A stretch of DNA of 64,000 nucleotides. Source: Gracilariopsis chorda (lineage: Eukaryota; Rhodophyta; Florideophyceae; Gracilariales; Gracilariaceae). Location of the stretch: NCBI GenBank assembly GCA_003194525.1, contig NBIV01000249.1, positions 52,741-116,740 of the forward strand. Direction: 5' to 3'. The notes under the pieces were generated by a model. The model made no database searches. It saw only the letters and a list, made by a program, of their open reading frames with translations, and was not told the origin of the DNA. Both the position numbers and the translations under genes were made by a program. Below are positions 10,267-21,952 of the stretch, piece after piece (positions within the stretch are counted from its first letter, which is position 1; each line of letters begins with the position of its first letter).

Positions 10267-13200
10267 GGTGATCTTAGCGGATGAAAGCGCAAGGCGGAAT
10301 GACTCTTGTGTAGGATTGCAGGATGCCTGGGGTTTGTGATTGGAAAGCGCTCGTGAACGCTGTGTACGCCTCAAAGAGAAACGGCGCAGGCGCTAGTTGA
10401 CAGTGGGGATATGAGACATGCAATACTACGCTTTCAAGATGTGTAGCTAACGGTCGGCACTCTTCGCAATGCCGAATAGGGTCAACCAGGGCCAAAGCTA
10501 AGGTTGATCTGAGAAGCTTCACGGGAAAATGAAGTACGGTCTCAAGCGTGACAAACCGGGGATTTTGGCAACCAAAAAAAAGAGTCGGTTGTGAAATCTT
10601 AATGCAGCTCAAAAATCACACTGCGCCAACCGTATGCCAGCAACAATGCATGATAGCTGTTTGGTAGTACATATTGCGCGCCTATTTGAGACACAAGAGA
10701 AAGTTGAAGCAATCTTCCCCTTCAACCGAAGGTAGTATTCGGCAGGAAATGTTCAACTCGACTGCGCCCGTGAAGTAGACTGTTTCAGGAATAATGACGA
10801 AACGAGCAAGTACCCTCTTACACCGCCGTCACTTCTCTCTTCCCGTCACGCTGCAGCTCGTTGGTTTGTGCGAGTTTCTATGTTTCGTGCAAGATGATCC
10901 AGCAGAGCAAACATATAAACCGATATCTATCCACCAGCTGCTCTTACTTCGAATGGTCATCCCCCTCCTCTTTCGCTCGCTTCAAAAGTAGTCTGGCCCA
11001 TAAACGCGTGGTATATTTTAGCGATCATCACAACGAAACCAAAAGGCCAACATCACTAACGCCAAGACCGCAGCCGTTATCACAACCATCTGCAAATCGC
11101 GTAAATCCCTCTTAGACACTAGAAAGCATATTCTTAAATCACTAAGCGAAGTCGCCGTTCCGACCTTTATAAAACCCTTTCTTCTGTCAGCGCTGGCAAT
11201 TCCCATCACTGCACTCGCGTGAATACCCACTGAACGGTATATATGGAACACAAACCTTAAGTCTTTCCATAAACGTCAAACTGAGAAACGTCTATGCCAT
11301 CTTCACGTAAATCCGTGCATCGTCCCGAACGGCTCTGAACAGACTACCTGTCACGATCCATTTGAATGCACTACTCTTCCTTTCTCGCAGCTCCCTCTGT
11401 GTACTTCTTCACCTCATTCCATTGCATCAATAAGAACAACTAAAAGCAAAACGTCCCCAGAACCATTCAGATCACAAATATTACAAGAAGGTAATTCCTC
11501 TCGAAGTAACATGGAACAAAGAAATCCATGTTGTCCACTCCGTGTTCATCGCCAAATCCAAACCCCAGTTTTATGCAACTACCTCTTCTACGGTGAAACT
11601 TCCGTTCATAAAACCTTGAATAGCATGTTCAACTACACTCGTGTTTAGTGGGAGCGTTCTACGAAATCAAAGAGAGTCCCACCAGGGATTTCGTCAGATT
11701 CTTCCACGCGGAAAAGATTGAAGCTGAAACAGTCATATTTTATCTCTAGAGCTGCAGTATTAAGCCATTTTTGTTGGACTAGTATTGCAATGAGGGATTA
11801 CGTGAGAGCCGAAAGTGGCCTCGCTTGTGGAAAATATACGAATCCGCCAGCAGCGGTGTGCCGACCGTGGTGTTAATGCTACTTAGGAGGAAGCAAAGTA
11901 GATCCGCAACTGGGGTCTGCTGCTCCGAGAACTAGGATTTCGAGGCAGGGGCCAGCTCCTTATAAGTTAATATTAGTATTCATCTGCGCTGGGCTCTATG
12001 CTGTTGCGGCCCATAGCCCTGAGAAGACGACTAAATGGAAAGGCAGGACGAAAAGAGAGAAAGAGGCAAAAAGGAAAGGACAGTCATGATGGTGCTCCTT
12101 CTGTGTGTCATCTGCGCCCTCCAGTCCCAGCTGCACTTATGACATAGTTTGTATGCACAGCCGATCCGGGCTGAAGCCAGGTCTTAGAGACCCTACCTGA
12201 CAAGAGTCGGTTCCTTGTCGATATACTATTTCGAATAGCTCTTACTGCGCGCAGGAGGCATAATCCGCTGACGAAGCGGCAGGACTAATAGCCCACCCGC
12301 TTCAAACAACAACAAACAACAACAGAGAAAAGCGCGATAAGCTTTAGTTCAGATCAAATGCCACATCCACCAAAGTCTGCCGAAAAAAAGAGCTCAATAG
12401 GCACCTTACCATAACAAAACAACTACTCATGTGTCGAAGAACGTATCAATGCTATCCCACGTTTAAGGCCCACAAAGTATTCCTGTGACAGAGACGACGA
12501 TACTCCGAGGATAATTGGGCACTTTCAAATAGTGCGAGTACCCCTGTACCCCTTATTATTTAAGGCCTCGTTAAAGAAGATGATTCCTGATGGTACAAAG
12601 TACATCAGTTTGCTTGCTACTTCTTCTCCTTCGTTATTGTGGTCAACAGCTTTCTATTACCAAGTTGACTGCTACGACACGCAAATAGAAATAAATGCGT
12701 TGTCGAACCTAAACCCATCGTACGTGCGAACACAGTTGAAAGCAATATCGTGTACTATATCCAGAATTGCTCAAAAAAGTCTTTCTTTCGTACGCCCTAA
12801 TCTCTTTGAAAGTTTGCAGAACCACGCGATCACGTTCCATGCAAGTGCCAACGGCACCGTGGTACCAAAGTGCGGCCTAACTTAAAAAAGGGAGGAGTGA
12901 GGCAACAGCTTGAATCTAAGAGATTCATCCTGGTTTTACGCTTTTGATGCGGATTCAGTTTGAATGACCGCGCCTCCGCACACGACCTTGTGCCGAATGC
13001 GCTCAAGGCCGGAGGCTTCTGAGTTGAAACCCCCTCCCTTTCGTTGGCCTGCTTGGCAACGAGCAGTGCAGTTTATTCAATAAACTACAAAAGACTGTGG
13101 CACCTAGCCTGAAAGAGATGTGAAGCTCCACGCAGGAAATTTCTACGGAATATCTACTCCAGCCGTCTTGGCGATATGCCAGAGTTTTTTTGGAGGGGAC

Positions 13201-16200
13201 AAATTGCACTATGCATATGCGCGGAAGCTATGTGTGTGTGTGTGGTTACGGGCACTTGTCCCTAATTCCAAGGCAACGGTATTCGCTTTCTACAAGTAGA
13301 ATGCTAATTATCTATTCGACGGCTAAATTCCCCTAATAGACCCAATCGCATCTCCATTTGGCTTCGTCATCCGGCGTAACTTTAATACTTGTAATAATGC
13401 ACGACATGCAGGGGAGTTAACAAGTAACCAGTGATTCGCAACAAGAACGCTTCTTCTTTACTATGGGCCCTTGATGTCTAACTACAACATAAGGGGAAAA
13501 CATATCTGGTTAAAGATATTTTTCTCTCCACAGGAAACCAAGGAATTTCCGCTGCCACTGCCTAATAATATCCTTGACTGACTTTCCCCTTCGCTCGCGC
13601 CAATTTGGTAAGTGTTCTCTCCTGGAATGCTTAGTCAACTGGCACCGGAGCACGTAGTGATCAACATCTCTCTTTGCCTTGCACGGACAAAGAACTCTTC
13701 AAAAGCTTTAGATGTTAGATGCTTGAGGAACCAACAGCGATTGCGATCCGGCGGAGTTCTTTGACCGCGAAAGCGTGGCCACAGTAATCCCAAGTCGAAC
13801 GGGACGGTAGGAAGTAAGAGACGTAGTACACAGACCTGAAGTCTTATTCTCTATGCTGAACTGAATTGCCGGTCCAATACTCAAACTTCTCGACGAGTTT
13901 TACCGTTGGTGCTAAAATTTCGGCAGAGTGCTTCCTATACAATCTTTGGAATGCATATCACGTACTTTAATCAAAGATACCCACTTTCTTCTTCTTTCTT
14001 CTTTAGAGGCGCACATTAGTGAATTGCAGCGTTGCGGTAGAATCTAACACTACCAAGGAGCTTTTCTTCGTCTAGCACGCTATACTCTATGTATCACGTA
14101 AAGGTCGCCGGAGAAGAAGGATTTTCTCTGCCCCGTAGTACCAATGTCCGTTTATGTCACTGCATTGTAGCCGATGACGGCTGCTTGCTCTCACCTTGCA
14201 GCAGCCGTGTTGCGCTCACCAGCTACTATCTTCGAATATTGCGAGATCAGCACCAAGCTTCCACGAGAAGACCCGCCATCGGATCCATTTCGATCTGCCG
14301 CGATTCGCCTTTTCCAAACTTTTCTATGCTATTTCTTCTCTTTCCATAAGACGACGTCCGCGAAGGGGCACACCACGACAAGGCGGATTCCAATGTGCCT
14401 CGTTTTCGTTGTCTAGAAGCACTAAAGACGTTCTACTCACCCTTTCTTCTTTGTCCTTCGCGATTTAAGGCAGCAAAACCGGTCTAAAGCACGTGCTGTC
14501 CTTTGATCCCGGCGCAAGCTCGGTAAAACGCCCTGCAAAACCATTCAGATCCCTGCACGGGCGGGATTGTGTGCTATTACCATCCACGCGATGCTGAGAG
14601 GCTGCGTGAGGTAACACTGCTGGCTCAGTTTCCGTAGGAAACTCCTGACCTTTTCGGGAAAATATAGGGAAAGGCTAGGAAGATCTTTGGGGAAGCTCGT
14701 GCGTCGTGCCTACTGTTTCGCACAGCTTAGCGGGGGGCTTTTCTGGACAGTGCCACCCAGGTCGCTTGAGGCTCGGTCTGCCCACTGCCTGATCGCTTTT
14801 AGAGACATCATGGGTCGACGAAGGCGATCACTAAGCCGATCACCTGGGCGAGCTTAACGACATTCCGAGTCAAAGATTCCCTCATTTGGTTATAAACACC
14901 ACCTTCAGCCAGGAAATGCAAGTATGGCACGGTATATGGAAGAAATCGTCGCTTATCCGCCTCGGGATGCTCACCCGGGCACGCTTTTGTGGTTTATTTT
15001 AGATTATCTCCGGCGGCGGTGGGGAAACTAGCAGCACCGGGATAGCCATTGCACTGAAAACCACCGATTGCATCATGTCTGTTCCGGACTAAGATCTTTC
15101 GATTGGAAATTCCTGCAGTAGCTTCATTCTAGTTTTGCTCTGTCTTGGTATATAATCTTATGAACGTACTAGGGCTACTGCACGGTGGTGTGGCAAGGAT
15201 ACAGTAGCCATCGGCTACAACCCGACGAAGGATGCTAAGAACAGTGTCACAGGACTGTGACGGCCCCAAAAAGTGCTCCTTCCACATCGGACCTAGGCGC
15301 TTAGTTGAGATGTCGAGCTACAAAAGTGGTTAGATGTCATAGCATGCTCTAGATGTAAGGAAGAGAGAGATACTAAAGGGCTCTCTCTACTCTGCTACCG
15401 CCCATAAACAACAACAAATATTTTAAGCTTATCTGTAACAGTACGAGGTAGTAAACTTTACTGTGGTTGCTCCGTGTCTGCTTGACTGTCCTTAACTGGA
15501 ATCCAGAACGGATTTCTTTAATATACCTGTAGAACCAGACAGTAGCTGTTACGGATCTTACGCTTGTGACAAATACAAGGATTTGTCGTATACGTCGACG
15601 AACTACACGAACTACTACAAGACGTTGTCCGTATAACTTTCTGTCACAATACCTTTCCACGTTCTCACTTTTGGAAGACTATAACTACGTATGCAGGTTT
15701 AACGAGCATAGTAATTGACACGGCAGTCTCAAGAGAAAGAGGGTAAAGGGTTACCAAGCCGGAAGTGAAAGCGAGGATGGGCTCAAACGACAACAATTCG
15801 TTGCGTGTGCCAGAAGCGTGGCGTGTCTGGTCTTAGAATCTTCAAAAACAGATCCTAAGAGTGCGCTATGACCATCAACAAGTCTTAAGACCTTGATTAG
15901 AACACCGAGCTTATTTTAAGAAAAAACGTTACTGAGCTTCTAAAGTGGGCAATGAAACACAAAATGTGCGGTTGACAACGTCATCTCTCTTGCCCAAATC
16001 GTACTTCGCACTGGCCCATTTATGCGACAGAAACAATGCATGAGATTTGCTCATATATTCGAAGCCACCTCTGCTTGACACTCATGGAAACCTCTACAGC
16101 TACCGTGTTCGAAGGTAAAAAGGTTAGATTGCTAAGCTTTTAGTCTTCTCGTCAAGTCGTCCTTTCTACACCTGCTAGGATGATCAGATAACCCTTTTCC

Positions 16201-16791
16201 ACTGAGTAGAAGACTAAGCGTGGTCGGTGGCGATGAATTTGAGTCATTACCGGAATCACGTGCCACGGAAAATGCAAACAGCGCTACCACCCATACCCCT
16301 TCTATTCCGTCCATGTTTTTCTGTGGACATTGACACTCATCTTGTTCGTCTTTGCTACATGCCAAACGCGCCCAGACTGATGCTGACGTTGAACAGGCCG
16401 GAAGTAAGCCTTCATCAATCGCGATTCAAGTATATGGGATAGTTCTGTTTCGTGCGTTGTACAAGTCGTTGGGCCTACTGAATCGGGGGAGTGATACTAA
16501 CAGACATAGTGGCATCAAGAACGGCATAGAAGTGGTAACAATTTTGTCATACGTGCCGGAATACTGATTCAGAACAATGTTCAATAAAGGCATACTGTCC
16601 AAAAGGAGACATGAAGTGGCATTAAGAAGAAAAACTGCAGGTGCAAGGAAGATGAATTAAAACACTAAGATTTTTGCTGATCAGTGTTAGTCCATTTCTT
16701 ACTCATACAAGAGATAGCTCGTTAATCCTTGATAAATACTGTTGAGATGGCAGAGATACCGATGATCCCCAGCTCGGAAAGGATAGCTCAA
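10267..16791. other. 6.5 kb gene-poor region between the membrane-protein paralogues
   Basis: All ORFs here are short, without recognisable motifs, and several rely on non-ATG starts (for example the 117-codon frame at 12532-12885). Small features are a TG microsatellite near 13230-13243 and a CTTCTTTCTTCTT-type tract near 13989-14004. I found no tRNA, LTR or long inverted repeat by eye. It may be decayed transposon sequence or long regulatory DNA. Confidence 0.5.
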
Positions 16792-18351
16792 TCAGTCATG
16801 TTTCGAGTATTCATTTTCATCCTTTTTGGCGCGTTTCACCATACGCCTGACCCCTATTTGCAGCGCCAGCGACACAACACCGTCAGCGGCTATGAATAAG
16901 AATGCCATACCATTATTGCCGAGCACAAGAAAGCCAATCATTGTAACCAGATGAAAATCCCACCAAACCTTCAGAGAAGAAGTAAGAATCACAGCCGCCA
17001 TCCACCACGTACGCCTTGCGCGCCAGCCGTTTAGCACATCCTTCCTACCCTCGGCACTAGCAATTGCTACCATTGCGGTTCCGTGAATCTCATGCAGCAC
17101 TTGAAAGTGATAGGCAAAGGCCAGGAGTCCTAAAAATGATGAGTTGGAAGTAGCCCATTCCACAGATCTCCAAATGGTTTGTACGGTCGCATACATCACT
17201 CCTGTAATCCAGCCTGTAAGAATCCATCCTTCCATATTTCGCTCTGCGTCGCTTACTTCTTCCTTGTACTTCTTAACTAGTTGCCATTGTAACCATAGCT
17301 GCAACAGAGATTGAGTCATCATCATCAGAGGAATAGAAACCACCCAAAGAACCACCAACATCAACGCAATTTGCAGCATCCATGTCGAAAGCAGAGACGG
17401 AATGCGAAATAGAGTACTTCCACCGTTTGTCACCGATTCCAAGCTAGATTTCAGTGCATCCCCAACAGTGCTACGTCCATCCATAACCCTCAAGATCCTG
17501 TCCAGCACAACTGTCGCACCGGGTGAAAGCGTTTGATCGCCCAAGATATCCGTTGTTTCTAGTTGTAAACTGTCTTGAAAAGCCTTGGCCGCCTGCCAGA
17601 CATTATGAACACTTGATTCCAATCGCTCTGGCTTGGTGGAATTCAAAGCGAATAAGTGGGCGGAAGATGAATTGATAGACTGTGATAGCGCAGTTGTAAA
17701 CGCCAAGAACTTTTGCTGAGAACGTGGTGATAATTGAGCACGTGGAAACAAGTCACTCAACCTCACGGCTTCAAGAGTGTATGTAATCGCAGCGGTGGCA
17801 TTGTTTCCCATCTCACTGAGTAGTGGTAAAGAGGTAAGATTGTTAATGAGGTTAGAGAAGTGTTCTTCATTGGATTGTGTTAAAGCGTCTTGATAATGCT
17901 GCCACTTCTGAGTAGCCACTTTTATCAGATGAATGCCACCATCCTCGGTTAAAATCCTGGTCAAGTTTTCCATTAATGAATTAAGTAGAGAATTCCCTCT
18001 GGGGGATATTGTAGAGCGTCCCAGGTACTCACCCACTTCCTTATAGTCAGATACAAGTTCGAGGAAGCGGTGTGCAGTATCAAAGCCAGCATTAACGATA
18101 AGCCGAGAAGCACTAGGAATACCCACCTGAAACACAAAGGAGAAGACGAAGAAAGGTAGGTATGGTACAGCTTTCCACAGCTGTACGAGTAGAGTCACTG
18201 CAGGAAGAAGAACCAAACCACGAAGAATTTGTCGACGTTTGCACTGTTTGGAGAGGTTGCTGAGCGGGAGGCGACTGCATTGGAACTTTATAAGGTAGTA
18301 CAGACTAGCAAAAGGGGCTAGCAGGGTGAGGACTGACAAAGCAGAGATCAT
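16792..18351 (-). CDS. Multi-pass membrane protein, paralogue B (unknown family)
   Basis: A 519-residue protein clearly homologous along its length to the one at 8689-10266. Shared features are the N-terminal hydrophobic anchor, a second hydrophobic block, the SPRSQQKFLAFTTALSQ segment, ILRVMDGRS, AIASAEGRKDV, and a WWDF motif in the C-terminal membrane bundle. Divergence is substantial (roughly a third to a half of residues identical by eye), so the duplication is old. The best-kept parts are the central ALSQ...DILG...VMDGRS region and the C-terminal SAEGRKDV/WWDF region, which probably mark the functional core. The ATG at 18351 is chosen because the longer frame upstream starts only with TTG. 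Function unknown. Confidence 0.85.
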   Translation of the reverse strand: MISALSVLTLLAPFASLYYLIKFQCSRLPLSNLSKQCKRRQILRGLVLLPAVTLLVQLWKAVPYLPFFVFSFVFQVGIPSASRLIVNAGFDTAHRFLELVSDYKEVGEYLGRSTISPRGNSLLNSLMENLTRILTEDGGIHLIKVATQKWQHYQDALTQSNEEHFSNLINNLTSLPLLSEMGNNATAAITYTLEAVRLSDLFPRAQLSPRSQQKFLAFTTALSQSINSSSAHLFALNSTKPERLESSVHNVWQAAKAFQDSLQLETTDILGDQTLSPGATVVLDRILRVMDGRSTVGDALKSSLESVTNGGSTLFRIPSLLSTWMLQIALMLVVLWVVSIPLMMMTQSLLQLWLQWQLVKKYKEEVSDAERNMEGWILTGWITGVMYATVQTIWRSVEWATSNSSFLGLLAFAYHFQVLHEIHGTAMVAIASAEGRKDVLNGWRARRTWWMAAVILTSSLKVWWDFHLVTMIGFLVLGNNGMAFLFIAADGVVSLALQIGVRRMVKRAKKDENEYSKHD

Positions 18352-19182
18352 AATTGGCTTGTGTAGGTGACGGGAAGCGGCAGTCGTTGACAGTGATGGA
18401 CAAAGGCTCTTCAGCAAGATGATAAAAACTGGAAACGAAGCTCTTTGCGAAGCGTATGACTTGTGGCAGCTGTTTGTGTCGTTCGTGCCTCTGAAGGCAC
18501 GGACGTCGCTGGAGATAGTAAGGTCATAAATAGAAGGGCAAAATGGGGAGGGTAGTTTGGTCTACAATGAACAAAAATGCTGGATGATGGAGCTCCGGTG
18601 GAGAAGGCGGCAACGAGGCAATAGGAGGTCAAAAGAAGCAGGGGATGACACACTAGTGAGCCAATGAGATGGGGGCAACAATGCACAGTAACGGCTTAAC
18701 GCGAGATATCTCTCGGAGCTGAAGCTTGGTAGAACTGACAGTTGTACAACAAGCAACTGGTTCAGATCATGCACTGACGGCTCTCCACTGGAGAGACTCC
18801 AGCGAGTGGAATCGATAAAGAATGGGATGAGAGGAGTGTGTTGGATCAAGTCTTGTGCTGCTCAGGTACCGAAGGGTAGATAGGAAGGATACCTAAACGA
18901 TACGAAGAGCTGAATATAGACGCATTGTTTCCCTCGGTAGTGGGATGTGGAGTTTTGCTGATGACTCGAATGAGATCAAACGCGTGGAGAGGAGTCGGCG
19001 ATTGGACAGTAAGTTTGTTGAGAATTGTGTGATAAGCAGGCACGAGTGGATACGAGTAGATACAAGAACCACTTAACCGTTGGTGTTTATAAGAATACAG
19101 GGCAGGTGGAGAGTTGATTGCTAAGAAAGGTAATTGCGTGCAAGGAGCACAGCTGTACAGCGGTGGCAAGCGTGCATGTACT
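18352..19182. other. Spacer, possible alternative 3' end of the next gene
   Basis: No independent gene is supported. A minus-strand frame at 18846-19337 would become the C-terminus of the neighbouring membrane protein if a 40-nt GT-AG interval at 19315-19354 were spliced; otherwise it is non-coding. Confidence 0.3.
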
Positions 19183-20160
19183 TCAAGTAGGAGAGGTGGA
19201 AAGATATCGGTCAAAGTTATAATCATCAGCGACGTTATACCAGCCCAACAAACACCATCGCGACAAGGCGCCCGCATAAACGTAGACATAATCGGCATGA
19301 TCAACGACAGTAAGCACTGAGAACAAGCCACAATCATATAAAACGGGTTGTCTCACCTTCATGATGTAAGGCGCCAAACGAACGCGGATTCGATCCAGCA
19401 AAAGAGTCTTTCGCTTCGCCAGCTGAGGGGCGCGCTCTGTGACGCAGGCCAGGAAATTGTGCAGGTCGGGTCTTGTGGCGAAGCAAACTGCGGCGGATAT
19501 GAGCAGGTATGGAAGCGTGTGAGGGGCGTACACAATGCATGCTGAGGTGAGCGCACTGAGCACAGCGGCGAAAAACGCGGCGACGTACTTGCGCAGCGGC
19601 TTTGGAATGAGTCCGATTCCGAGTCGGCGCGGGCCGTTTGACGACGACGACGAAGAAGATGATAAAGGGGAGAAATGAAAGTTGAAAAGCGCATCGGGAA
19701 GTGCAATTTGTCGTTCTCTGGCCACGGCGTCAGCAAGAACCATGCCAGCCGCGGCGCGTAAAAGGCGATGCGGCGCGGATCGAGGGCGCAGAGCGGAGAC
19801 CATGGAGGGGGGCTGGCGCGAGATGGGCGATCGCGAGAGCACCAGGGTGTCGCCCACGGCGTTGAAAGGGGCGGTGCGGGAGGCGCGTGGCCACGACAAA
19901 AGCAGTTCATAAAGCGTGGAAGGGGCTGTTTTGGACGGCGGAAGCGCGAGAATGGACGGCAGTTGGATGCAGGAGATGGGCGTTTGGGGCGCGGAAGAGC
20001 GAGGTTGCTGAAGCGACGGACGGGTGGCGCGCCGGAAGGAGAGGCGCAGTGCGCGCGCGAGGGAGGAGCGCATGACGGGAATGCGGGGAGGGGGGTGCTG
20101 GCGGGAGGGGAGGAGGGCGCGACACAGGCACGCACGGCCGTCAACGCTGCGCCGCGCCAT
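19183..20160 (-). CDS. Hypothetical membrane protein with basic leader
   Basis: A 325-residue frame of unknown family. The first ~50 residues are rich in Arg, Ser, Pro and Ala (a second Met at residue 30 begins MRSSLARALRLSFRRATR), which resembles an organelle-targeting leader. A serine homopolymer (eight Ser in a row, from a GAC/GAA-type repeat near 19640-19665) precedes IPKPLRKYVAAFFAAVLSALT, a probable membrane segment followed closely by a second (LPYLLISAAVCFA). The 5' part sits in extremely GC-rich DNA where open frames arise by chance on both strands. The membrane segments and leader make this frame the most credible one. The C-terminus is uncertain because of a possible 40-nt intron at 19315-19354. 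Confidence 0.5.
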   Translation of the reverse strand: MARRSVDGRACLCRALLPSRQHPPPRIPVMRSSLARALRLSFRRATRPSLQQPRSSAPQTPISCIQLPSILALPPSKTAPSTLYELLLSWPRASRTAPFNAVGDTLVLSRSPISRQPPSMVSALRPRSAPHRLLRAAAGMVLADAVARERQIALPDALFNFHFSPLSSSSSSSSNGPRRLGIGLIPKPLRKYVAAFFAAVLSALTSACIVYAPHTLPYLLISAAVCFATRPDLHNFLACVTERAPQLAKRKTLLLDRIRVRLAPYIMKVRQPVLYDCGLFSVLTVVDHADYVYVYAGALSRWCLLGWYNVADDYNFDRYLSTSPT

Positions 20161-20229
20161 GCGATCGAGCGCTCTCTCTCAGCCGCAGAGCGCGCACGCG
20201 CTGATTGGATGTCATGTCGCGCACCGTGT

Positions 20230-20378
20230 GCCACGCGGCCGCCTGGCCACGCGCTGCACGCGGCACCGTGGCACCGTGGCCACGCGCCACCGTGGCCACG
20301 CGGCACACGTGCCACACGCGCCACACGCGGCACACGCGCCACACGCGGCACACGCGGCACACGCGGCACACGCGCTCA
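20230..20378. repeat. GC-rich minisatellite, 9-bp CACGCGGCA-type units
   Basis: Imperfect tandem units of the type CACGCGGCA / CACGCGCCA run through this segment and are most regular at 20300-20378. The array stops at the stop codon of the lipid-kinase gene (20376-20378). It creates spurious long open frames with Arg-His-Thr or Arg-Val-Pro repeats on both strands. Confidence 0.75.
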
Positions 20379-21572
20379 GGCGCGCGCGCGGCGAAGCGCA
20401 ACGATGGCAACGGCGAGAAGCGCGGCGCCGCGCGCGTTGCGCCACAGGCGAATGAGCGCGCGGCTGAGGTGGCGGCGGCGGCGGTTGACGGCGCCCGCCT
20501 TGGGCGCGATGACGCGCACGGCGTCGGCGCGCGCGCCCAGCTGCACGGTCACCGGCGTGGTGCCGCACGGCTCGCCGTCCACCACCACGCGCTGCGGGGG
20601 GTCGCACTGCACGCTCACGCGCCGCGCGCGCGTGGCGAACACCGTGCCGCGCGTCTCGCGCCGCCGCAGCAGCGCCGAGCGCAGCATCAGCAACATGGTG
20701 CGCATCATCCCCCACGGCGTCTGGCTCGCCACGCACACCACCTCCACCAGCCCGTCGTCCGGCCGCACCGTTCCCACGCCCTGCGCCAGCACGCTGGTGG
20801 CCGGCGCCGCGTTCGCCACCGTCACCCCCTTCAGCACCATCCCCCCCAGCCGCATCTCCTTCGCCTCCAGCTGCCCCTTGGCAAACGCCTTTCCGTCCAA
20901 CACGTCGTGCATGATCACCGTAGCTTCAAACCCCTCTTGCTTCCAGATCGACCGAATTCCCGCCACTCCGTACGCCAGCGCCCCCAACGCGCGCTTCATT
21001 GCTCGCGGCGCGCCCTTCACTGTTTCCGCTTCCAGCCCGATTCCAGCCAGAAGCAACATGCGCTTCTTCCCTTCCGTCCCCCACACCTGCGCCATATCGA
21101 TGCGTCGCACACACCCCGTCGCGATCATTTCCGCCGCCCGTTTCACGTTTCCGGGGATGTCCAAAGCGTTGCACAGCGCGTTTGCAGTGCCTCTAGGAAC
21201 CACACCCAGCATTAGATCACCCGCACCGTCGCCCTCTTCTTCCACTCTTTTCTGAATCGCAGTCGCCACTCCGGTAACCGTTCCGTCCCCTCCACACGCG
21301 ATTAACACCGTTGCGCCATCCGCAATCGCTTCTTCTCCCACTGCCTTGCCGCACTTGTCTTCGGTCGTGTGCCATGTCACTACGCGTTCGAAAGACCGTT
21401 GAAGCGTGCTTTGAATTATGTCACTGTCCGCATCGGGCTTTCTTCTTCCGCTCACTTTGTTGAAGATTACGTCCACGCGTCGGTGTTGCCGTGAGAATGA
21501 TGTTAAGCGAACTTCACCCACTTTGCCCTTCTTCTTCTTCTTCTTCTTCTTCTCGTCATGTCTTTGTCTCAT
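20376..21572 (-). CDS. Lipid kinase with diacylglycerol/sphingosine kinase catalytic domain
   Basis: A 398-residue protein of the DAGK catalytic-domain superfamily (diacylglycerol, sphingoid-base and YegS-like kinases), which phosphorylates a lipid hydroxyl with ATP. The nucleotide-binding motif GGDGTV lies near residues 94-99, VPRGTANAL near 126-133, and the later RPDDGLVEVVCVA and VVVDGEPCG segments are typical of the C-terminal beta-sandwich. The N-terminus has eight consecutive Lys encoded by a (CTT)8 microsatellite. The short C-terminus ends in an Arg/Ala-rich hydrophobic helix that could bind a membrane. The protein is close in size to bacterial/plastid-type enzymes and lacks C1 or PH domains. 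The ATG at 21572 is the first in-frame ATG; the upstream extension begins with TTG. Stop is TGA. Substrate cannot be named from sequence. Confidence 0.85.
   Translation of the reverse strand: MRQRHDEKKKKKKKKGKVGEVRLTSFSRQHRRVDVIFNKVSGRRKPDADSDIIQSTLQRSFERVVTWHTTEDKCGKAVGEEAIADGATVLIACGGDGTVTGVATAIQKRVEEEGDGAGDLMLGVVPRGTANALCNALDIPGNVKRAAEMIATGCVRRIDMAQVWGTEGKKRMLLLAGIGLEAETVKGAPRAMKRALGALAYGVAGIRSIWKQEGFEATVIMHDVLDGKAFAKGQLEAKEMRLGGMVLKGVTVANAAPATSVLAQGVGTVRPDDGLVEVVCVASQTPWGMMRTMLLMLRSALLRRRETRGTVFATRARRVSVQCDPPQRVVVDGEPCGTTPVTVQLGARADAVRVIAPKAGAVNRRRRHLSRALIRLWRNARGAALLAVAIVALRRARA
21528..21551. repeat. (CTT)8 trinucleotide microsatellite inside the lipid-kinase gene
   Basis: Eight perfect CTT units, read as eight AAG lysine codons on the minus strand near the kinase N-terminus. 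Length changes would alter the poly-Lys tract without shifting frame. Confidence 0.9.
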
Positions 21573-21952
21573 CGCCTGCCCACGCAATAACGCCTGCTGC
21601 TCCCTTCGTCCCGTTCGTCGCCTTGTCAACCTCAATCCTTCGAGACCTCCACTTCGTCTTCTAACTTTGCCCCGTGCAGACGGTCATTACGCAATTTGCC
21701 ATAACAATCCACACTGCACCACGTGTGTCCACCCATGGTGAACAACCTAATCTCCACACTGTCCACGTGTGTCCTCTACGGAAACCATCCTCATCCGTAC
21801 TGCGAACACACCTTCGTCCCTTCGCTGCTCATCAGCAACCATCTCCATCGTCCACAACCACACGAAACGAAAACAAAGAAATAGAGCCAACACTTTTTTT
21901 ACCTTCACACCTCTGCAACGGTAAAAGGTTACCAACGGTACTCACAAACCCT
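21573..21952 (-). promoter_or_regulatory. Spacer upstream of the lipid kinase with GGTTACCAACGGTAC motif
   Basis: No gene. AACGGTAAAAGGTTACCAACGGTAC at 21917-21941 repeats the ACCAACGGTAC core also found at 8358-8367, in the PGK upstream region. It lies about 350 bp upstream of the kinase ATG and also falls in the 3' flank of the nicotianamine-synthase-like gene. Confidence 0.3.

Noticed and set aside
12532-12885. 117-codon plus-strand frame in the gene-poor region
   Set aside because: Starts with GTG, has no motif, and similar lengths are expected by chance over 6 kb.
19768-21255. 495-codon plus-strand frame and the 336-codon frames around it
   Set aside because: They arise from GC-rich DNA and the minisatellite, run antisense to the lipid kinase, and consist largely of Arg/His/Thr repeats.
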